Shown piece by piece: positions 41,421 to 50,424 of a stretch of 64,000 nucleotides of DNA. The position numbers were made by a program, and so were the translations under genes. The stretch's first letter is position 1. Each line of letters begins with the position of its first letter. The stretch covers positions 2,664,473 to 2,728,472 of the forward strand of contig CP075528.1 of assembly GCA_025808875.1 (NCBI GenBank), in the 5' to 3' direction. Source of the stretch: Enhydrobacter sp. (GTDB lineage: Bacteria; Pseudomonadota; Alphaproteobacteria; Reyranellales; Reyranellaceae). The notes under the pieces were generated by a model. The model was not told the DNA's origin. It saw only the letters and a list, made by a program, of their open reading frames with translations, and ran no database searches.

Positions 41421-43355
41421 CTACCACTTGCTGGTATAGGAGTCCGGCGGCGGTTCTGCCAGTGGTTCGCGCATCGACACGTAGACGGTTGCAAGATAGG
41501 GCACCGCCATCAGCATCGCCAGACCGGCGAACCAGTTCGCCTGGGTGTTCCAGAACAGCGTCCTGATCACCCAGCGACCGCCGTCGGCCGCGACGAACCC
41601 GCCCGCGCCGCCGTCGTGCAGCTTGATCGCTCCCTCCGTCACGAGCAGCGCGCTCGCCCACAGAACGAGCATCGCCGCGAGAACGATCTCCGGCAGCACC
41701 GGCCGCAGCCGCGTGAACGAGCGGTCCATGCGCACGAAGCCGCGACTGCCGTCGTAGCCAAGCAGGCGTCCGAACGAGAGCGCCTTGGCCCACCGGTCGG
41801 CCCGCGGCGCGGGATCGGACCGTACGATGGTCAGCGTCTTCCATGCCAGCAGCACGACGCTCGGGATGACGAAGCTCCAGATCGGGAAATCGCGATAGCG
41901 CCCGTCGATCGCGATCTGGCGATAGAACGTGTCGCTCAGCCGAATGACTCCGTCATACCAGTCGATGGTGATGAAGATCAGATAGAAGATGCAGATCGCC
42001 GTGAGCACGAGGTAAAGAAGTTGCGCCAGCAGGTCGGCCCGGTTCAGCACGGCGAACCGCGGCAGCGCGCGCCAGGCCCGCCAGGCCTCGCGGACGCGTG
42101 CACCGTAAAGCGAGGGATCGGCCATCCGTCCGGTCAGGCTGTCGGCGATGCCGCGCAGCAGGGCGTAGGAGAACGCGGCAAGCAGCAACGCCCAGAACGC
42201 CACGCCGACCGTGCGCTCGACATAGAAGGCGCGCGTGCCGTCGAGCCACACCGCCTGGACGTAGCAGGTCGCGACGAGCTGGGCGAACACCGCGAAGATG
42301 GCAATCTGCTTGGCCTCGGCGCGTCGGCGCGCAGTGACGAAGGCGGCGACGAGCAGCCCGCCCAGCAAAGTCGACAGCGCGAAGAGAATGCGCCAACGCG
42401 GCTCGGCCACCACGGGCTTGCCCAATTCGAACTTGTCGCCGCGATGGGCGTCGAGCAACCCCCAGGAGGCACCGACGGTGCCCTCCTGGCGCGACTTCCA
42501 GAACTGGTCGAAGGCCTCGATGAAGTTGTAGTCGAAGCGCTCGCGCTCCGCGACGGTGCGGAACATGGAGAAATACCGCACCTGCTCGACCCGGCCGGGC
42601 CGCGCATCCGATCTCATGCGGCCATCGCTCGGCCAGCCCGTCTCGCCGATCACGATGCGCTTGTTGGGGAAGCGCTCCTGCACCTTGCGATAGATGTCGA
42701 CGATGTGCTTCTCGATGCTCGAGGCGCCGTCCCGTTCCCGGCGATCCAGGCCGATCGGCTCGTCCTCCCAGTACGGAAGGATGTGCACCGTCACGATGTC
42801 CACCTCGTCGGCGAGCTGCGGGTTGCGCAGCCAGAACTCCCAGACGTCGGCATAGGTCACGGGCTGTCGGACGCGCTGCTTGACCTGCCTGATGTAGCCG
42901 CGCAGCTGGTTTGCCGTCAGGTCCTTGCGCAGCAGCACCTCGTTGCCGACGATCACCCGCTCGACCGTGTCGGGATAGCGGTTGGCATGATCGATCAGCA
43001 GATTGATCTGCTCGAGGTTCTCCTTGTCGTTGTCGTTGAGCCACGCGCCGTGCCAGACCTTGAGCCCGTACTTGCCGGCGCGCTGGGGCACGGTCTCGAG
43101 GTTCTCGGCGGCCGAGTATGTGCGCACCGTCCCGACCTTGCCCTGCAACCGGCGAAGATCCTGCTCGATCTGGTCCGGCGTCGGGTAGATCCGCGACAGC
43201 GGGCTCTGGCCCGGTCGATAGGGCGCGAAGGACACGCTCTGCAGGGGCGCATTCGTCCAGCCCGCAATATCGACGGGCCTGTTGGGAAACCACCACCACG
43301 CAAGATTGAGCGCCGCGACGGCGACGAAGGTCAGCAGCGCGAGCAGGGCACGCAT
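41421..43355 (-). CDS. Membrane-anchored GH17 family beta-1,3-glucan-active enzyme
   Basis: 644 residues. A signal-anchor helix (about 4-22) is followed by a GH17 catalytic domain to about 330. The acid/base is E139 (IVGNEVLLR) and the nucleophile E238 (VIGETGWPS). The C-terminal half holds about seven hydrophobic segments, between 340 and 635. Related proteobacterial proteins act on beta-(1,3)-linked glucans in the periplasm as hydrolases or transglycosylases. No glycosyltransferase partner is visible in the window. It lies 22 bases upstream of coxG. Confidence 0.85.
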   Translation of the reverse strand: MRALLALLTFVAVAALNLAWWWFPNRPVDIAGWTNAPLQSVSFAPYRPGQSPLSRIYPTPDQIEQDLRRLQGKVGTVRTYSAAENLETVPQRAGKYGLKVWHGAWLNDNDKENLEQINLLIDHANRYPDTVERVIVGNEVLLRKDLTANQLRGYIRQVKQRVRQPVTYADVWEFWLRNPQLADEVDIVTVHILPYWEDEPIGLDRRERDGASSIEKHIVDIYRKVQERFPNKRIVIGETGWPSDGRMRSDARPGRVEQVRYFSMFRTVAERERFDYNFIEAFDQFWKSRQEGTVGASWGLLDAHRGDKFELGKPVVAEPRWRILFALSTLLGGLLVAAFVTARRRAEAKQIAIFAVFAQLVATCYVQAVWLDGTRAFYVERTVGVAFWALLLAAFSYALLRGIADSLTGRMADPSLYGARVREAWRAWRALPRFAVLNRADLLAQLLYLVLTAICIFYLIFITIDWYDGVIRLSDTFYRQIAIDGRYRDFPIWSFVIPSVVLLAWKTLTIVRSDPAPRADRWAKALSFGRLLGYDGSRGFVRMDRSFTRLRPVLPEIVLAAMLVLWASALLVTEGAIKLHDGGAGGFVAADGGRWVIRTLFWNTQANWFAGLAMLMAVPYLATVYVSMREPLAEPPPDSYTSKW

Positions 43356-43417
43356 GGCGACTATTTAGCAGGATCGATACAGCAGCGAACGGCTTTTGAG
43401 CGCCTTGTCCCCAGCGC

Positions 43418-44518
43418 TCAGGAGCCTCGGCGTTGCAGGCCGGCGATAGCCTGGCGCACGACCTGGTGGCCGCGGAACAGGACAGCTTCCTTCCAGTCGT
43501 CCGTCTCGGGATAGAATTGCCGCCGCATCGCCGCCCGTATCGGCACGGCCTCCCTGCCCAGCGGATCGCCGTACTTGTGCAGCCAGTGATCGGCGCGAAA
43601 GGCCTTCTGGCCGCTCTCCCGATCGAAAGTGCCGAACTCCAGCGTACACATCGTCAGCCGCGTCTGCGGCTCGGTCAGGATCCTGTTGAGGCCATAGTGT
43701 CCAAGCCCGTCGCGCGCCTGCGAAGCGGTCTGCCCGCGCTTGGACTCCGTCACCGACTCGCCCCAGAAAGCGCGCACGCGCCGCGAGCCCGGCGAATCGA
43801 TGTCGTAGTGCGTGATCGGCTCGCCGTAGCCGTAAGGGCCGAGACCCGTGTGGAAATCGACGACGGCAACGTCGCTGCGGCCGCGGAGGAAGCTGTCGGA
43901 GATGGCATGCAAGGTGCGGTTCGACCAGGCTGGCCCGCCGCCGCCGAAGAACATGCCCTCGGGATGACTGTACTGCCCGCCCGACACGGCGCGGAAATAG
44001 GCGACGTCACCCACCTTCTTGCGATAGGCGGCAAGCCGCGCGTCGGCCGCGGCGCGGCCGGCCTCGCTGAAATCGGCTGGAATCAAATCGTCGGCGATCT
44101 CCAGATAGCCTTCGTTCGCGGGGTAGGGCTTGGCATGGTCGACGTAGTTGCGATTGAGATCGTTGCCCTCCTCCGTCACACGCCGCGTCCAGGCGAAGCC
44201 GTAGGGATTGATGGCGTGGATGAACAGGGCGGCGGTGTCCGCCGGAAGGCCGGCCGCACCGACATGGGCCAGCCAGTCGACCTGGAAACCCGAGCCGCAA
44301 TAGCCCTCGACTCCGTGCGTGCTCGAAATCGTCACGACCAGCTTCGACGCATCCTCCGGTCCCAGTCGCGCCACGTCGGTGGAAAGCGCTTCGCCCTCCG
44401 GTCCCTTGCGCGGATTGTCGTAGCGGAAAGCCGTCGCGCCGGCGATGCGTGCCGCGGCCAGGAACTTGTCGCGCGCCTCGCCGAAGCTCGCCGAGAAGGA
44501 ATGAATGCTGCCAGCCAC
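43418..44518 (-). CDS. DUF2817 zinc-carboxypeptidase-like protein
   Basis: 366 residues. It is an M14-like metallopeptidase fold without signal peptide. Putative zinc ligands are the His and Glu of SSTHGVEGYCGS and the His of VVDFHTGLG. NPYGFAWTRRVTEEGNDLNRNY supplies the substrate-binding Arg/Asn region, and TLEFGTF holds a likely catalytic Glu. DUF2817 proteins are uncharacterised; an amidase or carboxypeptidase-like reaction is inference. The start ATG lies 4 bases after the upstream SDR gene stop. Confidence 0.82.
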   Translation of the reverse strand: MAGSIHSFSASFGEARDKFLAAARIAGATAFRYDNPRKGPEGEALSTDVARLGPEDASKLVVTISSTHGVEGYCGSGFQVDWLAHVGAAGLPADTAALFIHAINPYGFAWTRRVTEEGNDLNRNYVDHAKPYPANEGYLEIADDLIPADFSEAGRAAADARLAAYRKKVGDVAYFRAVSGGQYSHPEGMFFGGGGPAWSNRTLHAISDSFLRGRSDVAVVDFHTGLGPYGYGEPITHYDIDSPGSRRVRAFWGESVTESKRGQTASQARDGLGHYGLNRILTEPQTRLTMCTLEFGTFDRESGQKAFRADHWLHKYGDPLGREAVPIRAAMRRQFYPETDDWKEAVLFRGHQVVRQAIAGLQRRGS

Positions 44519-44522
44519 CGGC

Positions 44523-45278
44523 CTATGTCCTCAGCGTCAGGCCGCCATCGACCACGAGCTCATGGCCGGTGATGAAGTCGGCCTCGTCGGACGCCAGCAG
44601 CAGGGCGCCACGGGCGATGTCGATGGGTAGACCGAGGCGGCGCAACGCCGCCTTCTTCTCCCATACCGCCTTGATCTCGGGTTTGTCGAAATTCGTGCGG
44701 GTCATGCCCGTGTAGATCGCGCCGGGGCAGACATAGTTCGCGGTGATGTTGAACTTGCCGAGCTCGAGCGCGAGCGTGCGCGTCAGGCCGCCCACCCCTG
44801 CCTTGGAGGCGCAATAGGCCGCAAGTCCGTAATCCGTGTCGAACGCCATGACCGACGCGGTGTTGATGATGCGCGCCCTGCCCTTGTCTCGCGCGCGCGC
44901 CTTGAGCGAGGGAATTGCCTCGCGGCAGATGCGGAACATCGCCCGCACGTTGACGGCGTTGACCCGATCCCACTCCGCATCGGTCATTTCCTCGACGAAG
45001 GCGCGACCGCTGACGCCGGCATTGTTGAACACGATGTCGATGGCGCCGAACTTCTCGAGTGCCGCCGCCACGATGCCCCGGGGAGCGTCGTCGCCGGTGA
45101 TGTCGCTGCCTAGCGCCACGATGTCAGGATGGCCCTCGTGCGCCGAGGCGATCTCGGACTGCGGGCGATCGACCGCCAGCACCTGCGCGCCTTCCTCGGA
45201 AAAGAGCCGAGCCGACGCCGCACCGATGCCGGAGGCCGCGCCCGTGACGATGGCGATCTTGCCGCTCAAGCGCCCCAT
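44523..45278 (-). CDS. Short-chain dehydrogenase/reductase
   Basis: 251 residues, classical SDR. The cofactor motif TGAASGIG is at residues 12-19, with D37 after the second strand suggesting NAD preference. NNAG is at about 89-92, and the catalytic Ser-Tyr-Lys are in INTASVMAF and YCASK. The C-terminal LVVDGG is typical. The substrate is unknown. It lies between a quinone oxidoreductase-like gene and a DUF2817 gene with gaps of 7 and 4 bases, so it is part of an operon. Confidence 0.9.
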   Translation of the reverse strand: MGRLSGKIAIVTGAASGIGAASARLFSEEGAQVLAVDRPQSEIASAHEGHPDIVALGSDITGDDAPRGIVAAALEKFGAIDIVFNNAGVSGRAFVEEMTDAEWDRVNAVNVRAMFRICREAIPSLKARARDKGRARIINTASVMAFDTDYGLAAYCASKAGVGGLTRTLALELGKFNITANYVCPGAIYTGMTRTNFDKPEIKAVWEKKAALRRLGLPIDIARGALLLASDEADFITGHELVVDGGLTLRT

Positions 45279-45285
45279 GCCCGGC

Positions 45286-46263
45286 TCACGCCGTCGTCAG
45301 GACGACCTTGCCTGTCGCCTTGCGCGACAGCAGGGCGTTCATCGCCTCGGCGCCCTTCTCGAGCGGGAATCGCATCGAGATGTGTGGCTTTAGCTTGCCC
45401 TGCGCGTACCAGGCCAGCAGCTCGTCGAAGTTCTTGCGCGCCTCGGCGGGTTCCCGGCCCCGCCAGGCGCCGTAGAAGACGCCGCGTACGTCGCAGCTCT
45501 TGAGTAGCGCGAGGTTGGCCGGCAACGACGGAATGCGGCCGGCGGCAAAGCCGATCACCAGCAATCTGCCGTACCAGGCGATGCAGCGGATCGCCTCGTC
45601 GAAGGCGTCGCCGCCGACGGCGTCGTATATGATGTCCGCGCCGTTGCCGCCGGTCAGCTCCTTGACCTTGTCGCGCATTTTCTCCTTGGCGTAGTTCACG
45701 AACATCGTGGCGCCATACTTCCGGCAGATCTCCATCTTCTCGTCGGACCCGACCGCGGCGATCACCTTCAATCCCATCAGCGCTCCCAGCTCGACCGCTG
45801 TCAGACCGACGCCGCCAGACGCGCCGGTCACGAGAAGCGTCTCGCCGGGCTTGAAGCTGCTTCTTTGCTTGAGCGCGTAGTAGGACGTGCCGTAGGTCAT
45901 CGTGAAGGCGGCGCCGTCCTCGTAGCTCATGTTCGCCGGCATCGGCAGCAGGTTGCCCTGGTCGATCACTGCCTCCGTGGCATAGCCGCCGTGGCCGATC
46001 ATGCCGATCACGCGGTCACCTGCCTTGTAGTCGGCGACGCCTTCGCCGACTTCGGTCACGTCCCCGGCGATCTCGTGCCCGGGCGCGAAGGGGCGCGGCG
46101 GCTTGAACTGGTACTTGTCGGCGATGATCAACGTGTCGGGGAAATTGACGCCAGCCGCCTTCACCGCGACGCGTGCCTGGCCCTTGCCGACCGGTCTGGA
46201 CGGCAGTTCCATCAGCCTGAGGCTCTCGGGACCGCCCGGGGTTTCGCTCATCATCGCGCGCAT
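45286..46263 (-). CDS. NADPH:quinone oxidoreductase-like (MDR superfamily)
   Basis: 325 residues. It is a medium-chain reductase without structural zinc. The N-terminal GroES-like domain has AAGVNFPDTLI and PGHEIAGDVTEVG. The Rossmann motif is GASGGVGLTAVELG, near residues 147-160. The C-terminus, in KATGKVVLTT, is standard. It probably reduces quinones or enoyl compounds. It is the first gene of the long minus-strand run ending in pcp and is divergent from the MaoC gene, with about 104 bases between. Confidence 0.88.
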   Translation of the reverse strand: MRAMMSETPGGPESLRLMELPSRPVGKGQARVAVKAAGVNFPDTLIIADKYQFKPPRPFAPGHEIAGDVTEVGEGVADYKAGDRVIGMIGHGGYATEAVIDQGNLLPMPANMSYEDGAAFTMTYGTSYYALKQRSSFKPGETLLVTGASGGVGLTAVELGALMGLKVIAAVGSDEKMEICRKYGATMFVNYAKEKMRDKVKELTGGNGADIIYDAVGGDAFDEAIRCIAWYGRLLVIGFAAGRIPSLPANLALLKSCDVRGVFYGAWRGREPAEARKNFDELLAWYAQGKLKPHISMRFPLEKGAEAMNALLSRKATGKVVLTTA

Positions 46264-46367
46264 TGGCCGCTCCGCTTCGTGGTGCTTGCGTCGTCGCGCA
46301 TTGATACGACGCCCGCCCTGTCAGCGTCCATTCGTGCTAAGACGGTCGGCCTTTCGCGGGGAGGAAG

Positions 46368-46823
46368 ATGGCAGGGCTGTATTTCGAGGAGTTCGCTGTC
46401 GGCCGCGCGTTCGACCACGACTGGACCCGCACCGTGACCGAGATGGACAATGTCCTTTTCAGCTCGCTGACGATGAACGTCCAGCCACTCCATCTCGACG
46501 AGGAGTTCGCCTCCAAGACCGAGTTCGGCCGGCGCATCGTCAACAGCCTGTTCACGCTCGGCCTGATGATCGGCATCACGGTCAACGACACCACGCTCGG
46601 CACGACCGTCGCCAATCTCGGCATGACCGACGTCAGGTTCCCAAAGCCCGTCTTCCACGGCGACACGTTGCGCGTGCGCACGACGGTGCTGTCGGTGCGC
46701 GAGAGCAGGTCGCGGCCCGATGCCGGCATCGTCGAGTTCGGCCACACCGCCATCAACCAGCGCGGCGAGGTCGTCGCAGAGTGCAAGCGCCAGGCGCTGA
46801 TGCGCAAGCGCCCCAGCAAGTGA
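46368..46823 (+). CDS. MaoC-family dehydratase
   Basis: 151 residues, one hot-dog domain. It contains [36 protein letters not shown], which carries the MaoC hydratase Asp/His-like residues. It hydrates or dehydrates a short acyl-CoA. GGGGAGGA precedes ATG 46368. It is followed 10 bases later by a CitE-like lyase; that pair recurs in routes for C4-C5 dicarboxyl-CoA breakdown (mesaconyl-, methylmalyl-, citramalyl-CoA). The exact substrate is inference. Confidence 0.85.
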   Translation: MAGLYFEEFAVGRAFDHDWTRTVTEMDNVLFSSLTMNVQPLHLDEEFASKTEFGRRIVNSLFTLGLMIGITVNDTTLGTTVANLGMTDVRFPKPVFHGDTLRVRTTVLSVRESRSRPDAGIVEFGHTAINQRGEVVAECKRQALMRKRPSK

Positions 46824-46833
46824 GGCAAGGATC

Positions 46834-47697
46834 ATGCGTTCGTTCCTGTTCGTTCCCGCCGATTCGGAGCGCAAGCTCGTCAAGGGGCCGGCGTCCGGCG
46901 CCGACGGGCTGATCCTCGACCTCGAGGATTCGGTCGCCGCCGACCGCAAGCCACTTGCCCGCCGAATGGCGCTCGACTACCTGCGCTCGGCCGACCGCGA
47001 CGGCCCCAAGCTCTACGTTCGCGTCAACGCGCTCGACACCGGCCTGACACTGGGCGATCTCGCCACCGTCATGCAGGGCAGGCCCGACGGCATCGTCTTT
47101 CCCAAGTGCGTCGGCCAGGGCGACCTCGATCGGTTGGCCGGCTGGCTCGACGCGCTCGAGGCTCGCGAAGGCATCGAGATCGATTCGACCCGCATCCTCA
47201 CCATCGCCACCGAGAGCGCCGCCGCGGTGCTCGCCCTCGCCGCCGCACCGCCCAGGCACATTCGACTGATCGGGCATTCGTGGGGCGGCGAGGACCTGAT
47301 GGCCGATCTCGGCGCGCTGGCCAAGGGACCGGCACCCGGCGAGTACGACGATACGTTCAAGCTCGCCCGCACGATGAACCTGATGGCCGCCGTCGCGGCT
47401 GGCGTCACGGCCTACGATACGGTCTATCCCGACATCAAGAACGTCGACGGCCTGCGCGCCGAGGCCAATGACGCCAAGCGCATGGGCTACGGCGGCAAGA
47501 TCGCCATCCATCCCGACCAGGTCGCGATCATCCAGGAGGTGTTCACGCCATCGCCGCAGGAGGTCGACTGGGCAAGGCGGGTGGTGGCGACGTTCGAGAA
47601 CAACCCCGGCTCGGGGGTGCTGACGCTGGACGGCAAGATGCTGGATCGTCCGCACCTCGTGCTGGCGCGACGTCTGCTCGCCCGGACGGGGGGATGA
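46834..47697 (+). CDS. HpcH/HpaI (CitE-like) CoA ester lyase
   Basis: 287 residues, TIM barrel. The N-terminal MRSFLFVPADSERKL and LILDLEDSVA blocks supply substrate and Mg-binding residues; ILTIATESA and WGGEDLMADLGA supply the metal-binding Glu and Asp. Relatives cleave malyl-, methylmalyl- or citramalyl-CoA. AAGGA precedes ATG 46834. Its TGA overlaps the ATG of exoD (ATGA). Confidence 0.87.
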   Translation: MRSFLFVPADSERKLVKGPASGADGLILDLEDSVAADRKPLARRMALDYLRSADRDGPKLYVRVNALDTGLTLGDLATVMQGRPDGIVFPKCVGQGDLDRLAGWLDALEAREGIEIDSTRILTIATESAAAVLALAAAPPRHIRLIGHSWGGEDLMADLGALAKGPAPGEYDDTFKLARTMNLMAAVAAGVTAYDTVYPDIKNVDGLRAEANDAKRMGYGGKIAIHPDQVAIIQEVFTPSPQEVDWARRVVATFENNPGSGVLTLDGKMLDRPHLVLARRLLARTGG

Positions 47698-48308
47698 GGG
47701 ACACCTTCGGCCTCTACGACACGCTCGATCGGCTGTTTGCCGGCGAGCGCAAGTCGGTCTTGACCCTGGCCGAATTCCTGCGTGGCCTCGAGGGGCGTTC
47801 CTATGCCTTCGCCATAGCCGCGGTCGACCTGCCCAACTGCGTGCCGACCGGCATGCCGTGGGTGTCGGGCATCACCGGCCTGGTCATGATGTTCCTGCTG
47901 GCGCAGTACTTCGCCGGCCGCCCGGTACCCTCGCTGCCGCGCTTCGTCGGACGGCGTGGCCTGTCGCGCGGCAAGCTGCAGGACTTCCTCAAGCGCGCCC
48001 GCCGTCGCATCAACTGGCTCGAGCGCAAGGTTCACGTCCGCCACGAATGGTGGGTCACCGGCCTGCCGCGCCGCGCGCTGCTGGTCGCCTGGACCGTCGA
48101 CATCGTGATCCTCGCCCTGCCCATCCCGTTCGACAACCTGTTCCCGGCCTGGGCGATCCTGTTCTTCTGCCTCGCCCTGATCGAGGACGACGGCCTGATG
48201 GCCATGCTGGGATGGCTGTTCACCGTCGTGACGGCACTCTGGACGGTGTTCCTGTTGACGCTCGGTCATGTCGCGCTGATGGCCCTGATCGACACGCTGT
48301 TCGCGTGA
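47694..48308 (+). CDS. exoD: ExoD-family membrane protein
   Basis: 204 residues. The N-terminal cytoplasmic part (about 1-40) carries LTLAEFLRGLEGRSYAFAI. Hydrophobic segments follow at about 58-75, 125-145, 148-165 and 172-195. Rhizobial ExoD is needed for exopolysaccharide production and alkaline tolerance. It overlaps the upstream lyase gene by four bases, yet a functional link with that lyase is not obvious. It converges on the acyl-CoA dehydrogenase gene. Confidence 0.85.
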   Translation: MRDTFGLYDTLDRLFAGERKSVLTLAEFLRGLEGRSYAFAIAAVDLPNCVPTGMPWVSGITGLVMMFLLAQYFAGRPVPSLPRFVGRRGLSRGKLQDFLKRARRRINWLERKVHVRHEWWVTGLPRRALLVAWTVDIVILALPIPFDNLFPAWAILFFCLALIEDDGLMAMLGWLFTVVTALWTVFLLTLGHVALMALIDTLFA

Positions 48309-48336
48309 CCCTCGCGGGCACGACGACACCGGTGCG

Positions 48337-49503
48337 TCAGTACGAGCGCGGCAGCCCGAGTACGTGTTCGGCAACGAAGTTGAGGACCATGTTGGTCGAG
48401 ATCGGCGCGACCGTGTAGAGGCGGGCTTCGCGGAACTTGCGCTCGATGTCGTACTCCTCGGCGAAACCGAAGCCGCCATGGGTCTGCACGCACATCTCGG
48501 CCGCGGCCCATGCCGCTTCGGAGGCCAGCATCTTGGCCATGTTGGCCTCGGCGCCGGCATTGATGCCGGCCTCGAACATCGTGGCGGCCTTGCGTACCAT
48601 CAGGTCGGCCGCCTCAATCTGGGTGTAGGCGCGCGCGATCGGATACTGCACGCCCTGGTTCTGGCCGATCGGCCGGCCGAACAGCTTGCGCTCCCTGGCG
48701 TAGTTCACTGCCTTCTCGATGAACCAGCGGCCGTCGCCGATGCACTCGGACGCGATCAGCACGCGTTCGGCATTCATGCCCGAGAGGATATAGCGGAACC
48801 CCTGCCCCTCCTCGCCGATCAGGTTCTCGGCGGGCACTTCCATGTTGTCGAAGAATACCTCGGTGCTGTTGTGGTTCATCATCGTGCGGATCGGCCGGAC
48901 GGTGAGGCCCTTGCCGAGGGCCGCGCGCATGTCGACCAGGAACACTGACAGCCCCTCGGTGCGTTTCTGCGCCTGTTCCTTCGGCGTCGTGCGCGCGAGC
49001 AGCAGCATCAGGTCGGAATGCTCGGCGCGGCTGGTCCACACCTTCTGGCCATTCACGACGTAGGTGCTGTTGTTCTTCTTCACGGCGGTCGTGCGCAGGC
49101 TCAGCGTGTCCGTGCCGCTCGTCGGCTCGGTGACGCCGAATGCCTGCAGGCGCAATGCGCCGCCGGCGATCTTCGGCAGGTAGCGCTCCTTCTGCTCCTT
49201 GCTGCCGTGCCGCAGCACCGTTCCCATGATGTACATCTGGGCGTGGCAGGCGGCGGCATTGCAGCCCGCGCGGTGGATCTCTTCCAGCACCGCGCTGGCG
49301 GCCGAGATTCCGAGGCCGGCGCCTCCATATTCCTCGGGAATGAGGATCGACAGCCAACCGGCCTCGGTCAGCGCCTTGACGAACGCGGTGGGATAGCCGC
49401 GCTCGCGGTCGAGTGCGCGCCAGTAGGTGCCGTCGAACCTGAGGCAGAGCTGGCGAACGGCGTCGCGGATCTCGGGGTGTGTCGGGGCGTAGGGCGTTTC
49501 CAT
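48337..49503 (-). CDS. Acyl-CoA dehydrogenase
   Basis: 388 residues, FAD-dependent. FAD-contacting motifs are AFGVTEPTSGTD (121-132) and NGQKVWTSRAEHSD (151-164). The usual C-terminal YEGT catalytic Glu region reads YTVAPISTNM here, so that Glu is absent. E246 in GMNAERVLIAS aligns with the alternative base of isovaleryl-CoA and long-chain dehydrogenases and is the likely catalytic residue. The substrate is unresolved. It lies 12 bases downstream of the D-glutamate cyclase-like gene on the same strand. Confidence 0.9.
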   Translation of the reverse strand: METPYAPTHPEIRDAVRQLCLRFDGTYWRALDRERGYPTAFVKALTEAGWLSILIPEEYGGAGLGISAASAVLEEIHRAGCNAAACHAQMYIMGTVLRHGSKEQKERYLPKIAGGALRLQAFGVTEPTSGTDTLSLRTTAVKKNNSTYVVNGQKVWTSRAEHSDLMLLLARTTPKEQAQKRTEGLSVFLVDMRAALGKGLTVRPIRTMMNHNSTEVFFDNMEVPAENLIGEEGQGFRYILSGMNAERVLIASECIGDGRWFIEKAVNYARERKLFGRPIGQNQGVQYPIARAYTQIEAADLMVRKAATMFEAGINAGAEANMAKMLASEAAWAAAEMCVQTHGGFGFAEEYDIERKFREARLYTVAPISTNMVLNFVAEHVLGLPRSY

Positions 49504-49515
49504 GGCGGCGGCAAA

Positions 49516-50424
49516 CTAGTCGCCGTCCCCGCTCCACGCAATGCGGCGCAACTCTTCGATCAGCGCCCCGTGCACCTCCGGACCGAAGCCGTCGACCGTC
49601 GGTTCGCGCCGCGCCGTCACGCCGTCGACCGCCCCGGCCTGTTCCACGACAGCACGGGTGACGGCGAGGTCGCGATCCGCGGTGAGGAACCTCGACAGCG
49701 TCGCGGACCACGTCGGCCGAACCACGCAAAGCGCCGCCAGCAAGCCGTAGGCACCCCAGTTGGAAACGCCCGCGACCACGAGACGATCGCACGTCGTCGT
49801 ACAGGCGATCCGGTCGCCATTCGGCACCGTCCGAGCGATCAGGCCCGGCGGAAGCTTGCCCATGCCGATCTCGTTGCCGCCATCGCCCACGGCGAGCTTC
49901 AGCCACGACCCCGCCATGAACAACTTCTCGAGCGGCGCCGTCCATGGCGAGACGTCGACACCCCGCATGTTGCGCGGCTTGCCATCGGGACTGGGCCCGC
50001 AACGCTCGATCGAGACGGCGTGAGTGATGCCGTCGCGCTGCCATGTCTCGGCCAGCCGGTCGATGACGCCGCGGTCGTCGAGAGCGACTTCGTCGATCGC
50101 CACCCGCTCGCCCGTTGCCGCCACGGCCGCGCGGACGGCTTCGGCGCAGGGCGTGTCGACCGCGATCCGCGCCGGGACTCCGCACGCCGCCAGGCCCGCC
50201 GCCAGCAGGGCCGTCCCGACCGGGCCGTCGGTTTCAGGAGCGGCGACCTCGCCGCGCGGCACGAAGAAGCCGGTGATCAGTCCGACCTTGCGCGCCCCGG
50301 AGAGCGCTTCCGCGGCCGCGGCCAGTTCGCCCCGGCTCGCCTCGATGAGTGCGCTCGTCTTGCGGCCCACGTCGCGGCACACCACCGCCTCGATCGCGGC
50401 GAGCCTACTTTGTCTTGGCGACAT
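49516..50424 (-). CDS. DUF4392 / D-glutamate cyclase-like protein
   Basis: 302 residues. It matches the DUF4392 domain of mammalian D-glutamate cyclase, which converts D-glutamate to 5-oxo-D-proline. Recognisable blocks are LITGFFVPRG, ETDGPVGTALLAAGL, SIERCGPSPDGKPRNMRGVDVSPWTAPLE (in parts) and LAVGDGGNEIGMGKLP. No signal peptide. Its first 20 bases overlap the 3' end of the CHASE2 cyclase gene, so the two are translated from one message. The bacterial substrate is inferred. Confidence 0.82.
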   Translation of the reverse strand: MSPRQSRLAAIEAVVCRDVGRKTSALIEASRGELAAAAEALSGARKVGLITGFFVPRGEVAAPETDGPVGTALLAAGLAACGVPARIAVDTPCAEAVRAAVAATGERVAIDEVALDDRGVIDRLAETWQRDGITHAVSIERCGPSPDGKPRNMRGVDVSPWTAPLEKLFMAGSWLKLAVGDGGNEIGMGKLPPGLIARTVPNGDRIACTTTCDRLVVAGVSNWGAYGLLAALCVVRPTWSATLSRFLTADRDLAVTRAVVEQAGAVDGVTARREPTVDGFGPEVHGALIEELRRIAWSGDGD

